NCBI GenBank assembly: GCA_030062745.1
Contig: CP099847.1
Span: 25,964,923-26,028,922 of the forward strand
Direction: 5' to 3'
Length of the DNA: 64,000 nt
Source of the DNA: Capitulum mitella
Lineage: Eukaryota; Arthropoda; Thecostraca; Pollicipedomorpha; Pollicipedidae
Below are positions 36,011 to 48,855 of this stretch, one piece after another. The stretch's first letter is position 1. Each line of letters begins with the position of its first letter. Position numbers and translations under genes: made by a program. The notes beneath the pieces were generated by a model. That model was given only the letters and a program-made list of their open reading frames with translations, was not told where the DNA came from and made no database searches.

Positions 36011-37129
36011 ATGAAGGTGAGTCTGTCTCCGTTCAGAATTGAAGTGTACAGGCTGGCTGGGCATTAAGGATTTGTCGGCAGTTTGTTCGCCGCATTTGTC
36101 GTCCTGCGCTCTTTTGGCACGTGCTGATATTATTTTGTTCCAGATTTAAAATGCGATGTATTTATGAACGTTTTCTGCAGGTACCGTCTCTGTTAAATAT
36201 GTGTTACTCACAACGCCATTCAAATTTGCCTAGGTGAAGTTTATCTCTGCAAATGTGCAATAAAAAGAATACAGAGCAACTAAGCTGTTGACTGATTCCA
36301 GACTGACTAGTTTTCATCATAGCAACAGAATTTGGCAACATTGTCGGTAAAGCTACCAGAGAGCGATCTTATTTAAAACGTTTTAACTATTGACATCAAA
36401 TGCAATAATTTAGTCCACAAACTGCAAACAATCCGTCAGCATACAGCATTAACAACTGTGCGTATTCCACAGTTCCTGCTGATTGCCGCCCTCGTCGCCG
36501 TGGCCGCGGCCGCGCCCCAGCACAAGGGCTACGGACACCAGGAGGACTACCACGAGAAACGGCCGTAAGGGACAGCGGCAAATAGTACTCTGATGCACTA
36601 AATTGGTGTCGTTTATTCATCTTGCTTCGGCGTTACCCTTTTCAAATGATTGTATTGTTATTTGTTTTAAATGTGAAATACCTGCGCTATAAACATCTGA
36701 GAAATGCCTTGTTTTATTTTGACTTAGGATTAACCGATAAATATGATTCTTTGTCTTGCTGTGACATGATCGTTGCAACACTGTTGAAAATGCTCGTTGG
36801 CGGCTGCCAGGTATGCCTACGACTATGCCGTGCACGACCCGCACTACGGCGCCCAGTTCTCGAAGACCGAGCACAGCAACGGAGACAATGTCGAGGGCCA
36901 GTACAGCGTGGTGCTGCCCGACGGCCGTACTCAGCACGTCAAGTACTACGCCGACCACTACGGCGGCTACAACGCCGACGTGACGTACGAGGGATACGCC
37001 CAGTACCCCGAGCACCACGCCCCTGCCTACAAGGCTGCGCCCGCCTACAAGCCAGCACCTGTCTACCACAAGCCCGCCTACAAGCCCGCGCCCGTCTACC
37101 GCCAGCCCGTTTACAAACCCCGCTATTAA
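36011..37129 (+). CDS. RR-2 cuticle protein A, 138 aa
   Basis: Structural exoskeleton protein; RR-2 (chitin_bind_4) proteins are secreted and bind chitin, mainly in hard cuticle. Exons: 36011-36016 (Met-Lys, donor GTGAGT), 36473-36564 (signal peptide, FLLIAALVAVAAAAPQ), 36811-37129. Phases 0 and 2; the tiny first exon is typical of arthropod cuticle genes. The RR-2 segment runs from YAYDYAVHDPHYGAQFSKTE through DNVEGQYSVVLPDGRTQHVK to YYADHYGGYNADVTYEG, with the core aromatic and Gly residues in place. The tail is made of AYKPAPVYHKP-type repeats ending YKPRY, a proline/tyrosine module that may cross-link. Closest relative is gene B, about 8 kb downstream. Confidence 0.93.
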
Positions 37130-37415
37130 GTACGACCAACAAACATGACAGGACTGTGTACAAATGATCAGCAAATGTCTTTCATTGTGTGAACGTCGTC
37201 CCACTGCTTACTTTTGCTATACAGGGAAGGATGCAAAGTACCTGATGTAGTTTCGTTTTATTCTTGGAATGTTTTGTCCCATGAATAGGCTATATGTCTT
37301 TGTGTCTCTGAGTGTACAGGTTTCGTGTGCGTGGCACTGACTATTTATTTTCAAATACATACGGAGAAACCACCACTATAGCAGTTTCCGAAACGTTTCT
37401 GCTGCAGACTAAAGG
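37130..37415 (+). repeat. 3' flank shared with cuticle gene B
   Basis: The sequence after the stop (for example ATGATCAGCAAATGTCTTTC, then GAACGTCGTCCCACTG and GATGTAGTTTCGTTTTATTC) is closely repeated at 45255-45536 and partly at 53835-53880. It marks the duplication unit of the cluster and probably includes the 3' UTR. No canonical AATAAA was found. Confidence 0.8.
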
Positions 37416-37429
37416 AGAAAACGTCCAGA

Positions 37430-40400
37430 AAGTGGATTACCTGTGGTCTGTAGGGCTGTTAGATGTTACATACAGAACAATGACAAAATCAGGAATCAAA
37501 ATTAGACTTTTCTTGTCCAGTGGCCTGAAGCAAGTGAATGATTCTTTCCTGTTCTAAAACGACCCCCAACTAGCTTTTGAATATAGAGAGATAGAGCAAC
37601 ACGGTAAAAATCAGTGGGCTGCTCGTCACCTAAGCTACTCAGCAGTATCCGGCTTTTTAGTTTCTGGTCAACAGGTGACCTCACAGGTCACGATAATGAC
37701 CTCAAAGAGGTCGTGTCAAAATATGTCGAATTTTGTGAGCAATGTCGTCTCCGCACTTATGAAAATAGATCGATTTCGTAAGCACCAGCGTGTTGGTTGT
37801 TGTCTTAACTATTGGAAAATGCATGGGGGTTCGGGTTTATGTCAGTAAGTGACCTCACAGGTCACGAAAATGCTATCATGGCTAGATTTTGCAATGGGAG
37901 GCGTGATAGTCTCACCACACTTTTGTCGGGTGACATGATGCTAAATTTGGCACACCGGTTCCCCTCGGGCTGGGAGAGGGTCGCCTATTTGGGGTCGCGG
38001 CCACCTTAGTTCCTAAAGTCACTGCCAGGGACGCTGATGTTGTTTTATGGAAATCGCTTCTTACCGAAAACCATTCGAGCTAGAGCCACTTAATTTGGTG
38101 TGCAGGTAAGCGAGCACGCGGTCAATTTTAGCACATTATTGCGAGGCCCGCAATAGCTCCTGAAGGTCACCGCTGGGGACGCACATGTATGTGTGCGGGA
38201 AATGGATTGAGTTGCGAACCGAATGAACTAGAGCCACAATAAGCGTTGTGCGGGTAGTCTGACATAAATTAACCTTTGATGACCTAACGTTTCCGATACA
38301 CTAAAATCAGGTCAATGACGCCTGAACTGAATATAGTTATCAAGGGAGCATATAACACAACATTGTAAAATCCAATGTTCAGCAAATGAAATGTGTTGCT
38401 CGATTTGGTTAAAAACACGACTGACATGACCTTTGCACAAAGGTTGCTGGTCACGACCTGTTGCATGAAAAATCATAATATTTTTGCCCAAGGCATATAA
38501 TTGTTCAAAACCCAAGTACAAAAATTCGCCCTATACCTCGTCATTAAAAGTTATTTAAGAAAATCCGCACGGGGTTTTTAAAGCAATCCTCCCCGCCGGG
38601 CCGGAGTTCAACAGATTCTGTTTCATCGGTAGGATCGATGGACTTTACAGTGGGGATGAAATACTTGTCGTGAAGCTAAATACTAACGTAATTTTTTCGC
38701 AGATCTGTAACATAAATTGTGGGCTGGGATTTCCCGCCACCGCCTGGTGGGTGTTTAGTGAATGACTTCTAAACTCTTGGGGCCAGCTCAACCAAGCATT
38801 GAGTAGCTGTCCATGAATCAATGTTACATATTCTGACATCAAAACCATTTCCATATTGGAACAGATCATGGGGATATGACGTGGTAAGTGAACCCTTGCG
38901 TGCATGTTTTCCGCCTCTGCGGGCGGTGGCGCAAATTTGCTTGATTTTTTATCATGATTTAGATTTACATAGGGCACGGCCCTCACGGGACATACAACCG
39001 TGTTACGTACACATTAGAGGCCAAGCTAGGCCACATGATGGCACTTGGACATGATCTGCATTGTGTATGATACAAGTGGTTGCCGCTGAGCTTCTCCATT
39101 GTTCAAGCTAAACAAGCAAATTTATATGCGCATTTTAGCAAGGTTCTCCAAGTGCATGGCGACGTCATGTCAGGTCACGTCATAAGTAGATCTCAAAACG
39201 AAATGAAACACAATGTTGTCTGTGGAAGATCGTTCCGTAGTGGCAGAGAGCAATTATTGCTCCTAGTCAGAAAATGGAAAGTGGTTATTTGTCCTGACCT
39301 GGCTTGACCTGGACCAGATAAAGAGCAAAAAGAGTAGATTTGACTAGCACGAAAAGTCATTTCAGTTCTGTACTTGACGAATATAGGGATCCCGGCAAGT
39401 AATTGTTGCTCTTCGGCAGGAAGAGTAAAGCAACCTTATCTGACCTGACCTAGATTGACCTTACCTTGATGGAAAACAGATAATGAAAAATTGGTCATCA
39501 AAACGTTTTGCTTCAGTCCTTCTTGTGACGTGGATCAAAACGGTTGCGAGTAAGGTTTGGTCTTTGGCTGGTAAAGTAAGACCAATATTCCACTTTGCCC
39601 AGGTTGGCCTTGACCCGACATTTTTTGACATTAGGGCTTGCTTTTGATGCAGAAGATCGCGATATTTCGTTTCATACCCAGTTGAAGGCTCTAAAACCAG
39701 CATTGCAAATGATATGACGTATGAATCAGTACCAGTTTTCCCGACGCGGTATTATGCGTTTTACGTCACGTGTGACGACATCGTCACTTAACCAGGGCTA
39801 ACAATTTTTTTCCGAATCGCAGGGATTCAGGACTATCGATTGGTGGTAGCTCGGTTCAGATCCGACGGGTAGGTCCGGAGATAACAAGGAGGTGCCCTTT
39901 AGGCAGCCCCCAGGCGGCCACCGGTACGAAAACACGCCAGGCGGTGCCGGGATATTGGACCCACTTAGCTGTGGTATGCTCTTGCTTTGCCTCCAACTTT
40001 TGTTATAAAAGAATAAGGAGAGGCATGAGTAGCACGAGGAATGGTGCAAACGGAATGGAAATAGAAAACAACGTAAGTGAATGTTGCAATAGTCATCTTA
40101 GATAGGTCTGGAAGCCCTCGCATCAAATCCATCATTGTACATGCAGATGTAGAAATAGGTAAGCTTTGGCTTTATCCAGATTGTCACTCAACATGTTAAA
40201 AACAAGTCCCGTCAATAATGATAAAGGTACTTACAATAAAAAAGGGTTGGCAATGATGGTCTTCAATGGCCTGTGCTCACGTTATAGACATTCGCTTTTT
40301 GAAATGTGAGACTAGGCAAATGAGATGAAAAGTAGACTAAATTCATGGCTTGGGGAGGGGTTGATGTCTCTTGGCACGGCACATCTGGTTTAAAGCGAGG

Positions 40401-40770
40401 TGTTATCCCGTAAACTGCTGAGACTTTTTCTATTTCTCTTAGCGCTGGGGGGAGTTTAGTTTGACTCCACTTTCTCGGGAACGAAACCACGTAGAGAGGC
40501 GGTTTTCACCAATATATGGCTCCATCCCTCTACTTCAAAGCCATTTCGGGATGCACGCGTCCATTTTGTGCTTTTGGCCTTCCAAGTGACCCAAAAGAGG
40601 TCAGTCAGGGTCTTGCGCGTTTTGCCTGGAGGCTGCTGGAGACAAACTGATCACAGCAAGGCACCTAAAACGAAAACAGAGGAACAAAACTGTGTGCCGC
40701 AATTTCAAGGTCAAGGTCAAGGTCTTACCGTAAATTTACCTTGAAGTTGACCGTGCATTGCGCTGCAGAG

Positions 40771-40850
<80 letters not shown>

Positions 40851-41640
40851 ATGTGTGTGTGTGTGTGTGTGTAAAATTGGCTATATATAAATAAAAAATA
40901 TATCGGTGCATTGTGACGAAACGTCGCTTTGAATGGTCGTGACGCACGATTCGACACGAAAACCAAAAACTGTTATCCTGCTGAACCTTGAATGACCTCA
41001 TTTAACCTTGAGACAATTGTCCATATTTTACCGTGATTCGTGAGGTCCACACTATCTCGCATACGACGCGTAATTTTCCTCTACTTATCACAGGTTGTTT
41101 ATGATGGTGACCTGATCCAAGGCAAAAGCTTGACTTTGGACGTTGAAGCGCATTAAGGCCATTTTCGGCGACCCTCGGTTATGTTTCTTGGTGACAGGGG
41201 CTAGATTCGTTCCCTTCATGTCACCTAATTACGATAAAAACACCGATGTCATACGAACTGTTTACCGAATATCGCATTTTTTGCTCTCTTGACCTGACAT
41301 GAGCTAATATTGATTTAAGCTTTGCAGGCGTTTAGGAGACATCGTGGTGCGTCATATGAACCACAATTTTTGTTTCTGGATAAGCATTTTTTCAGCCCCA
41401 GGGCCGAAATCATTTTTCAATTCTGACCTTGACCTGACGTGACGGCCTGATCTCTTATCACGTGAACTATTTTTATTTTCTCTGCCTAGATATATACCTA
41501 TATGCTCATATCAAGTGGTTATATTTATCTTAAGCACTCGATTTTTGGCAGTTGTTCAAAGTTTGCCTTATTTCTCACCTTTTCACGAATCGTTGACTTG
41601 ACTTCGACGTGACCTTATCCGTCGACTTTTAGAACCAAAC
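37430..41640. repeat. Spacer with degenerate ~150 bp tandem repeats rich in TGACCT
   Basis: Related units recur at roughly 145-150 bp: 38007-38108 versus 38152-38254, and blocks starting near 39255, 39403 and 39555. Each holds one or more TGACCT/AGGTCA words. TGACCTCACAGGTCA occurs twice (37678 and 37852). TCAAGGTCAAGGTCAAGGTC lies at 40705-40724. No gene seen. Confidence 0.6.
40771..40872. repeat. Compound (TA)n(TG)n microsatellite
   Basis: About 60 bp of TA repeats run into about 40 bp of TG repeats. Open frames of Ile-Tyr or Thr-His alternation are artefacts. Confidence 0.97.
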
Positions 41641-44230
41641 TAAAAAATGGTGCGTCACTTGAACATCAAACGACGCACCGTTTTATTATCGAAGGGTAGA
41701 CTAAATTTTATTGTCCTGGTTTTATTTCTGCTACGTCATTGGAAAACCACCAGGGGCCAAATTACTCCTAGCATTTTACGGCTTTTTCCAGTGGTACATT
41801 TGATGACTGCCCGGCTCAGTCCAAATCAGAGACTGATGGATAGGATGGAAAGAAGAATAAACATGCAATGAAAAACCGACAGAATTTAAAAGCCCAATTT
41901 AAAAGAAGCGGATACCAAATGAGAAACATGCATTTACGAGGTATTAGGTTTCCGACATATCTTAGTATGTAGTCTTAAACTAGCAAACTGATGATTTGAT
42001 GGGTGAAAAGCCCCATCAAAAGCATTCGAAAATTTATATTCCTCGTAGATATGAATGTTTTGGATTGTAAGGCAAATCGCAAAATGACAGGTAGAATAAC
42101 AAAATGCACTTTATGAATGAAATATATGAGGGCTTGGCGATCAGCAGTCAGGTGAAAATGCTTAAAATATGAGATATTTTGCATCATTGAGATATTTTGC
42201 ATCAAAGTCTCCGGTTGGAATGATTTATAGCGCTTAAGGACACAATGGGTGTCAGTGTTCAGAGTATGATTGGGTCGAAAATGTTGCAGTTAAAAAGATA
42301 TAAACAACAAAACACTGCGAGAATGTCCCTGTATATTACCATATGCTGGAGTATGCCAAAAGCGGTAGCACGTGCTGCTTGGTAAAAGCCCGATGTAGTT
42401 CTGGCCAGCCGACTCAACAGTGCAAAATTAATCTGGTACAACGTTTTAGACTGTGGGCTTTGTATTGTATCAGAACGGTTATATGGAGTAGCTCCTAAGT
42501 GTCAGTGCCCTTTTCAAACGTGTCACGGCTTATGAAATCCAGGCCATTGCGAAAAAATGACATTTCGCGCAATCGCCTTACCATTTTTCGCGACTACATC
42601 TATCTAGGCTGTCATCAGGACGCAAAGACAATCAACACCACGGAACCAAGGCATGTGTTTATGACATGCGGTAAAAATCATATCACACTTGGGCCCAAGG
42701 CCGTAAAATCTCATTGTCAGATTATGATAATGGAAATGGCTACGATCCTTGCGATCTGCCATTTGTTGCCACATCTACGTTAAATGGTTTATAAAATGTG
42801 TTCAATCGAAGTCCTATTATCATGTGCCAATACATCAGTAGCCAAGTTTGTACAAGCAGTTAGTCCATTAATTATTCGCCGTTTGTTAAAATTATTTAGG
42901 CCGGCATAGATTTTCAGGACCCCGTCTTCCAATAATTTCGGCCTTCAGTGTCCTGCCTAGTGCCAAAATTAAAGGAAGACCTTATCCTGGAAATTTATAT
43001 CGCTGGCCCCGTGTGACTTAATTAAGTCCGTGGCAAAACTGCCATACCTGCAACTGCAATGGTGGCGTTGGCTATGTGCCACATAATTCAAAGAAAAGCA
43101 AAAAAACAGTCCAGAGAGTGAAAAAAAGACGAAGAAACTGAAACAGTGGCTGAAAAGGTATGACGCTTTCCAAGGACAGCACCGGGGGCATACGAACAGC
43201 TAATGGACGAAGCTGCTTGTACAAACACTGTTCTTAATATATTGAGAAATGACAATGGGATTTCAGTTGGACTCAGTTTGTATAACATTTTGCATAGATG
43301 TGGCAACAAATGACAAATCTCAAAGATGGTCACCATTTCAAACTTTTCACACAAATTAAACAATGAAAATATCACATTAGCTGTATAAATTTCCTGGGTT
43401 AAACACACAGCAACTGTAACGAGCATGAAGAGACACTGTCACCCACGTTTTAGGAGAGTACAAAGATTTGGTAGTTTGATGATAGTTGGCACCATCAACA
43501 ACAAATGAAAATGGCAACGTTAATTTTTGTGTGATATTTTTAGTCGTAATGGCATCAGTATCTGTAATGTTATTTTTACTCATTCGTCTACCTAACTCTT
43601 TCAGGGTATTCGTTAGTAAAATAGGCATGATGTGATAAGAGGTCCAAGTGTTACGGCACGGCCTGCTACGCGTTCCTCAGTGGGGTCAGTGATCCCATTG
43701 ACGAAGGTATATCAAATCGAATGACTGCTTATAAACCGCCACTGGAAACTGGAATCAGAGAGAAAACAAGACAGCATACTTCAATGGTGACAAAGTTCAA
43801 CAATGAAAACGTGAAAACAATAGTACCAAGGAACACTGTACTGCGCATTATCATAACCGATAGTAAAATGTAACATAACCCTGAAATATTTACTGTAAAT
43901 GTTTAGTAGCTCAATATCCAGAACATCTCGTACAGGAGTGCACTTACAAATGAATGATCGCATGGAACAAAACAAATTGCGGCGGTCGTCATGGCACGAT
44001 CAACGGAAGTTCATTAACATCCTCCTATATCTACTGTAACTATGGAAGCGTGCGGTGCTACCATTGCGAAATTATTCATTTTTTGAATGTTAGGCTTCGG
44101 TACCGGTCGGTTCCGGCCGTTATTCAATGAATAACATTTTTCTGGCCGCCCTGCCCTGCCCGCCTTCGGTCGCAGTCTGCGGGTTCACTGCCGCCAGCAG
44201 CGGAACGTGACAGCCTTGGCGGACAGCGGC
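41641..44230. other. AT-rich spacer with decayed mobile-element-like sequence
   Basis: No intact gene. It contains an inverted pair of related blocks (42733-42878 and 43190-43346) described separately, and several short open frames with no recognised domain. Confidence 0.5.
42733..43346. mobile_element. Inverted related blocks, possible decayed element
   Basis: The + strand from 42733 to 42878 and the - strand from 43346 to 43190 align over about 150 bases, sharing CATTTGTTGCCACATCTA and GTTTGTACAAGCAG. Both can be read as peptide ICHLLPHL in corresponding frames, broken afterwards by stops in the + copy. This fits two decayed copies of a former coding or mobile element; family unknown. Confidence 0.4.
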
Positions 44231-44235
44231 CGCTG

Positions 44236-44275
44236 TATAAAACGGACCCGACTCCATTGGTTGTTGTCAGTCCAG
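44236..44275 (+). promoter_or_regulatory. Core promoter of cuticle gene B
   Basis: TATAAAA at 44236-44242 and TCAGT at 44267-44271, whose A (44269) is 33 bases from the first T of the TATA box, the usual spacing. Transcription is expected to start at about 44269. Confidence 0.85.
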
Positions 44276-44296
44276 CGCCGGACAGCCGCAGCCGAC

Positions 44297-45254
44297 ATGA
44301 AAGTGCGTGGCTCCCGCTAGCGTGCGATCAAATGCCGGAAAATGTTCAATTGTTATGTCACGTGGTAAATGGTTGGTTCTATGATTGGATCAAGGGAACA
44401 TTCTATGCCATTTTAAAAATGTCCTTGTAGAAGCAAATGTTTCATTTAAAAGCGAAATTAACGCCCCCTAAAGCAAAGGCTGCTAAAAAGTTTTCCGCCT
44501 TACCAACCTTTGTCAAATGATTTGCTTCCAAAGCTGTTGAAAGCTGCTCTACATGGATGACAGCTACATATTTTTTGCGCCACAGTTCCTGCTGATTGCC
44601 GCCCTCGTCGCCCTGGCCGTGGCCGCTCCCCAGCACAAGGGCTACGGACACCAGGAGGACTACCATGAGAAACGGCCGTATGTGGCGGAGTCAAATACTG
44701 TTCTGGTGCACTAAACTGGTCTCCTTATCTCAGCTCACTATGACTTCTCCTTTTTCAAATGATTACTATTTTCGCTTGTTTTAAATGCGGTTTACTCACC
44801 TTGTCTACATCGGAGAAAGACGCAGGCGTAAACTTGGGCTTTACCAATATAAGCCAAATCACGAAAGGTTTTGTTTTCGCCGCGATGTAACATCACCATT
44901 GCAAAGCTGTTCAAACGCCCGTTAACGGTTGCCAGGTACGCCTACGACTACGCAGTGCACGACCCGCACTACGGCGCCCAGTTCTCCAAGACCGAGCACA
45001 GCAACGGCGACAACGTCGAGGGCCAGTACAGCGTGGTGCTGCCCGACGGCCGCACACAGCACGTCAAGTACTACGCCGACCACTACGGCGGCTACAACGC
45101 CGACGTGACGTACGAGGGATACGCCCAGTACCCCGAGCACCACGCCCCAGCCTACAAGGCTGCGCCCGCCTACAAGCCAGCACCTGTCTACCACAAGCCC
45201 GTCTACAAGCCCGCTCCCGTCTACCACCAGCCCGCTTACAAACCCCGCTATTAA
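44297..45254 (+). CDS. RR-2 cuticle protein B, 138 aa
   Basis: Same role and architecture as gene A. Exons: 44297-44302 (Met-Lys, donor GTGCGT), 44586-44677 (signal peptide FLLIAALVALAVAAPQ), 44936-45254 (RR-2 domain and tail). The RR-2 exon is nearly identical to that of gene A in both protein and DNA; the tail differs by a few residues (YHKPVYKPAPVYHQPAYKPRY). Its 5' UTR and Met-Lys region (AGCCGCAGCCGACATGAA and GGCTCCCGCT) instead resemble gene C. High similarity points to recent duplication or gene conversion. Confidence 0.93.
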
Positions 45255-45536
45255 ATACGACTGAGAAACACAATAGAACTGTGAAGAAACGATCAGCAAA
45301 TGTCTTTCATTGCGTGAACGTCGTCCCACTGTAAACGTTAGCTTTTCAGGAGAGGATGCAAAGTACCTGATGTAGTTTCGTTTTATTCTTCGAATGTTTT
45401 GTCCCATGAATAAGCTGTATGTCCTTGTGTCTCTGAATGTCTTGGTCCTGTGTGTTTGGTGTTGACCATTTATTTTCAAGTACATGTGGAGGATGAAAGC
45501 AAAACGCCTTCCGAAACGTTTCTTCTGCCGACTAAA
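45255..45536 (+). repeat. 3' flank shared with cuticle gene A
   Basis: Counterpart of 37130-37415; conserved in order with small gaps. Probably 3' UTR plus flanking DNA of the duplication unit. Confidence 0.8.
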
Positions 45537-45539
45537 CGA

Positions 45540-46531
45540 AAAGACAAAGTAGAAGTCAATGGCATACCTGTGATGTGCAGGCTCGATGGACTTTATATGT
45601 CAATGGAGGTCGAAAGCTTTTGGTTTGCGCGTGGAAAATAATATGAAAACGAAAAAGTGTGAACGGAGAGAACACAGGGTTCATAAGAGAAAGGCTTGTC
45701 AAGGAAATGGTGCCGACTTTTCTGGACCTTAGTTACACGTATTACAAAGACGTATTCTTTTTATCTTATCTTACTGCTTTGTGACTTCAAGGAGGCATAT
45801 CGTGCAAGTGAGACCTTCCACCACACTAGCAATCGGCAAATGTAGTGGAACACTCTGGTCCCTGACCGCCTGCATTCGTGCCATATCCAGAGTCGCAGAC
45901 ATTCTTGATTACAGTTGTTCGAAGATTGCTCCTTGCCGAAACACCACCGGAAATCTGCCTTATTTATGCTAGAAACATGACTCAAAACCACCGTTTGCAG
46001 CACAGAAAAAAGATTCATTTGCATCTTGATGTGTGTGCCACCTCGAAGCCCACCGTATCTGAAAGCAAAGATGATTGAATTGCACGGCTGGACCTCGCTA
46101 AACTTCCTGTCATTGAGTCCTGAACAATGTATGGAAATGTTACACTTACTGCATTTTATACATACGTCATTGGCCCACATAGGCGTGCTGCTGTCTGTTA
46201 TAGAAAGCAGCAAGCATTGCATATATTGCCTTTGATTGCGCAAACATTTAAACTCATCATCTATTATCTTGCTGTGGTACGCAGACCCTCTGTCGAGAAA
46301 GGGAAGACCAGGATAGTTTCCATACCAGATTAGTTTTTCTTTTGAAATTCAGCCGATTCTTTCTTGTGGATTAGGCAGCTTTGTGTGTACATTACCTTTA
46401 GTTCTATTCCGTGAAACTGTCTCCGATGTCTACAGTTTTCGTTGGACCATGGTCCATCAACTTTGAGATGAGTTTCTGCGTTGGTCTTATTCGTCTTGCA
46501 GAAGTCTACGCGCGTGGCCATAATTTTTCCA

Positions 46532-46577
<46 letters not shown>

Positions 46578-48787
46578 CAAAAATTTATTTATCGCCTTTT
46601 TGACAGTTTTATATATATTGACAGATATATATATGACAGTTATATATATATATATATTACAAAAATTTATTTCTCGCCTTTTTGACAGTTTTATGTTAGT
46701 TTCAATGTGCGAAGTATCGAATCAGGATGTACTATCCATAATATTAAATGCCATTATTATATGTATAAGTGTAGATATATATATATAGAGATATATATAT
46801 ATATCTGTATATATGTAAATGGGTACTTCATGTATACACATATAATATCTATAATAATGTATAGCATGGTACCAGGATGTAAATCGGAATAAGAAAAATC
46901 ATATTACTCAAGTCACTTATTCGATATATAATGTGACGTTTCTGAGATGACCTCTCCATCTTCGGAAATGGCAGTTTTAAGAGATTTCACACTAAATGCA
47001 AGAAAGTAAAACGATTAAGAGCCGCGCTGTCTGGAGCGCATTCCTTTTGCTTTGATTGCCATCATAAAGGTTTCAGTAAAAAACACCATATGTAATAGAC
47101 AATTTTCGATCGTAAATCAGTGTCTTTCTCTGTCAATCACGGACGTCAGCAACGTTTTCGCCGAACTTGCAAATGGTTGTGAATATTACATAATGCCGCA
47201 AATGCAAAAAAACATGCGCTATTGCAGCGGTTGGTACTGAAACTCACAAAGCGGGCTCAAATTGTCCGCGAATGGACATGATGAGTCCATCACATGTTAA
47301 GTTTTGGTCTGGTTTTCTGATAGGATAATTGGTTTTGCCAACCGATGAAATTCCAGTCGGGATGTGTTCATAAAAGAATTGCAATAACGCCATTTGACAG
47401 CAATTGCGTTAATTTTGGACATCCATAGCACCGCCGCGCGAGCAGCAGAACGGATCGGATCACGAAAGTACCGGCGGCTAATTTCCTCAAACGTACTCCA
47501 GTCTGTGAACATGGCTCATGCATGTCAACAAGGGGAACAAAAAACTGCCCCAGTTTGCGTTTCATTTACATAAAGGACTGAGTCATGCTTGAAGACTGAA
47601 ACAGATATGAGGAATTACCACAAGCTAGAGAAATATTCAGAGTACGTTTTCGTAAGATGTCTTGTCTTTTACGCCTACATCCAAAGCAAACTGTCGGGTT
47701 TTTAGTAAACTACTCAAAAAGCGAATTGCGCCCTTACCTCTCGTTTAGCCAAAATCTGTCGTACTAAACTGCATGAATTTCTCTCAGGCATCGCCATTTT
47801 CACTTGCCACTTGAGGTTAATCTCTTCATAAATCAACAGCAGAAGGAAATAATTTTTGCTAAACCTTGCGTTGCCAAACGACATGCGGAATAAAAGAACA
47901 ATTTAGCTGCATATCTCAACAATCAAACGTGATGCTTATTGAAGTTAAGGTCGTTTTCTGTCCCCGTCCTTTCCTAAAAAAACATTCACATTACCAGTGG
48001 ACGTCAGTCTACTAATTATATATGGAATATATAACAAAGTATATATATGACTTTTTGTCATATATAACAAAAATTTCTGCCCACTTCAACTTGAATCGTT
48101 GGTGCCATATGCCATTGGTTCCAAAAAACGTGATTTACTATGTGATACAGTTTTTTTATGTTGAACGACATATTCCCTTATCCCGCGCAGTGGAAGGGGG
48201 TTGCGCGCTAACGCGCACTGGAAGGGCGAGGACACAAAAGTGCCGCCATCCGATCTCGGAAACGGAAAGAGCTAGAGACATGAAATTCCATGGACAGGGT
48301 GAGACCACAACAATTTACATCGTACGCAATTTTCATGACCCCAGGCCAATATCTGTAAGGTCAAATGGCTCGAAAAGGTGAACTTTGGACACTTTCTCGA
48401 TCCGCACAGGCCATTCCGTACAACTTTTCCAAAGAAACGGCAAAAAGGGTGTTTGTTTGAGCGTTAAAATGTGGGAATACGACACCTCACATTCATCTGA
48501 CGTCTTGAGTGAGGATTTCGGGCCGAGGTCACGTCAGGCCATTGACCTATGGCGCCATTTTTCTTCTTTTGCAGATCAGATTTTGAGCAACATTGGATGG
48601 CTTGAGTGTAAATGGTCAGTAAAGGTAGCCAACATCGGTACATTTGATCACTTCCAGCGTTCATATTTTTGTATGTATGCGTGTGCATATATGTATATAT
48701 ATATATATATATATGTATATATACTTTATATATATATACTAAAAACACGTTTGGCACATTGATATATATATATATATATATATATAT

Positions 48788-48825
<38 letters not shown>

Positions 48826-48830
48826 GAGTA
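45540..48830. other. AT-rich spacer with TA microsatellites
   Basis: No gene seen. TA runs at 46538-46575, around 46640-46656, 46775-46815, 48695-48730 and 48765-48820. A 38 bp direct repeat (ATTACAAAAATTTATTT then TCGCCTTTTTGACAGTTTTA) occurs at 46574-46611 and 46656-46693, flanking TA sequence. Confidence 0.6.
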
Positions 48831-48855
48831 TCAATGTGCCAAACGTGTTTTTAGT
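48738..48855. repeat. Inverted repeat, 27 bp perfect arms around a TA core
   Basis: The left arm (48738-48764, containing AAAAACACGTTTGGCACATT) is matched exactly by its reverse complement at 48829-48855, with about 64 bp of TA-rich sequence between. The right arm overlaps the first unit of the 152 bp satellite. Confidence 0.92.

Noticed and set aside
39828..39960. Possible tRNA-derived SINE (GGTAGCTCGGTTCAGATCC)
   Set aside because: Only one box-like stretch, no second box at the right spacing and no A-rich tail.
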